From contig JALVXO010000282.1 of the NCBI GenBank assembly GCA_027022775.1, forward strand, positions 1 through 5,571: 5,571 bases of DNA, given 5' to 3'. The stretch comes from Campylobacteraceae bacterium (GTDB lineage: Bacteria > Campylobacterota > Campylobacteria > Campylobacterales > Sulfurovaceae). This document shows positions 4,740-5,571 of this stretch, piece after piece (position 1 is the stretch's first letter; each line of letters begins with the position of its first letter). A model generated the notes under the pieces. The model did not search any database. It was given only the letters and a program-made list of their open reading frames with translations, and was not told where the DNA came from. The position numbers and the translations under genes were made by a program.

Positions 4740-5571
4740 ATAACTCTTTTCTTTTTGCTAATGTAAACATAGCAAACAGCATTAAAAGCATAGAAACAGG
4801 GGTTAAAGCACTCATTGAGCTGCTTCCCCCCGCATAAACTTTAGCTTCGCTTTTTGCTTGAAGCTCTTTAGCTCTTTTATCCAATTCTCTTTTTACCTCT
4901 TCATCGCTTGCTGACTGCGGCACTATGCTGTTTTCCACTTTAATATCTTTTTGCCCTGCTCTCACAGTTACATAAACTGTTTTATCTTTGGCAAATTTCA
5001 TCCCTTCAGGTTTTTGGAATACAACTTTATATTTTCCAGGCAGCAGGTTATCTGCATGGAATCTGCCGAATTTATCTGTTGTGAGCTCTTTAACAAGCTC
5101 TCCGTTTTCATCATAAATTTCAACTCTTAACCCTTCTAGGGCGCTGCTGTCAACACTGTATGCACCCATGCCCATATTGATTACTGAGTAAACTCCAAAT
5201 AAAGAACCGCATTTAAAGTATCCGGCATCAACATTTCTATTAAATTCTCCGCTGTGTAAAACAACAGGGTCTGTTGTGTAATTAGACGGATTTATGTCGC
5301 TGTCTTTAGATTCATCACTGCCTCTGTCTTTATATGTTACATAGTACAAATCGTCATCTTTTAACATTTTAACTTTATATGTTCCAGGCTTTAAGCTGCA
5401 GAATTGATATTTGCCGTCTGCACCTGTTGTTACTGGCGCAACAGTGTTGCCGTTGATATCTTTGGCTGCATTTCCGTTTGCATCAAGAAGGGTAACAACC
5501 GCCCCCTCTATTCCGTGCTCTTGGCTGTTAGCATCCTGGATGCCGTTTCCGTCATAATCAAGCCATACAAT
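4738..5571 (-). CDS. Surface protein with SdrD-B/Cna-B-like repeats and C-terminal sorting-like tail (5' end beyond window)
   Basis: Only the last 277 residues are in the window; the reading frame stays open to the right edge, and the homologous pattern continues upstream of the internal ATG at 5367, so that ATG is not the gene start. The window begins in an SdrD-B-like domain: VWLDYDGNGIQDA (residues 2-14) with a Ca2+-binding-style Asp/Asn loop, then GADGKYQFCSLKPGTYKV, ending near NRNVDAGYF. A second Cna-B/SdrD-B-like sandwich follows (about 125-220: LEGLRVEIYDENGELV, TDKFGRFHADNLLPGKYKVVF). Next come a charged segment (about 225-245) and the end GGSSS (248-252), a hydrophobic helix and KRKEL. 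Such proteins are exported and displayed on the surface or form adhesins. The tail suggests protease/sortase-like processing. Exact role unknown. Confidence 0.85.
   Translation of the reverse strand: MVWLDYDGNGIQDANSQEHGIEGAVVTLLDANGNAAKDINGNTVAPVTTGADGKYQFCSLKPGTYKVKMLKDDDLYYVTYKDRGSDESKDSDINPSNYTTDPVVLHSGEFNRNVDAGYFKCGSLFGVYSVINMGMGAYSVDSSALEGLRVEIYDENGELVKELTTDKFGRFHADNLLPGKYKVVFQKPEGMKFAKDKTVYVTVRAGQKDIKVENSIVPQSASDEEVKRELDKRAKELQAKSEAKVYAGGSSSMSALTPVSMLLMLFAMFTLAKRKEL

Noticed and set aside
4738..5367. Surface protein taken as a complete 209-residue gene starting at 5367
   Set aside because: The same frame is open for 68 more codons to the window edge and encodes the first half of the SdrD-B-like domain; no signal peptide follows the 5367 ATG.

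Overview
The window most likely comes from a chemolithoautotrophic Campylobacterota (epsilonproteobacterial) chromosome of the Sulfurimonas/Sulfurovum/Nautilia type. The reasons are a split, two-subunit ATP citrate lyase (the marker enzyme of the reductive TCA cycle), low GC with AT-rich intergenic DNA, and promoter-like sites with a -10 element but a poor -35. The genus assignment is inference. No rRNA, tRNA, transposase or CRISPR array is visible.

All convincing genes lie on the minus strand, so transcription runs from right to left. From right to left: (1) 5571-4738, the 3' part of a secreted surface protein with SdrD-B/Cna-B-like beta-sandwich repeats and a C-terminal tail that looks like a sorting signal (Gly/Ser-rich stretch, hydrophobic helix, basic end). 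A terminator-like hairpin sits on its stop codon. (2) 4737-4229, about 510 bp with no recognised gene but packed with structure: three successive long inverted repeats (4304-4382, 4381-4454, 4570-4716) and what look like two diverged copies of one small module. Each copy carries an AGGAGA, a GTTTATT and an exact 14-nt repeat that would encode Met-Ala-Trp-Gln. This is the least explained part of the window. (3) 4228-3659, pabA-type glutamine amidotransferase, followed two bases later by (4) 3656-2565, a polytopic membrane protein resembling GT39/PMT-type glycosyltransferases. (5) 2564-2450, a short AT-rich gap with a plausible promoter. (6) 2449-1109, aclB, then 12 bp, then (7) 1096-1, the N-terminal ~60% of aclA, which runs off the left edge.

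AclB and AclA work together: AclB supplies the ATP-grasp and citrate-binding parts, and AclA supplies the phosphohistidine, the CoA-binding part and (beyond the window) the citrate-synthase-like part. Together they cleave citrate with ATP and CoA to acetyl-CoA and oxaloacetate, closing the reductive TCA cycle for CO2 fixation. The pabA/glycosyltransferase pair is a separate, apparently co-transcribed unit (folate and possibly tryptophan precursor synthesis plus a putative envelope glycosylation enzyme). Both units have the same extended -10 form, TGnTAAAAT, just upstream.
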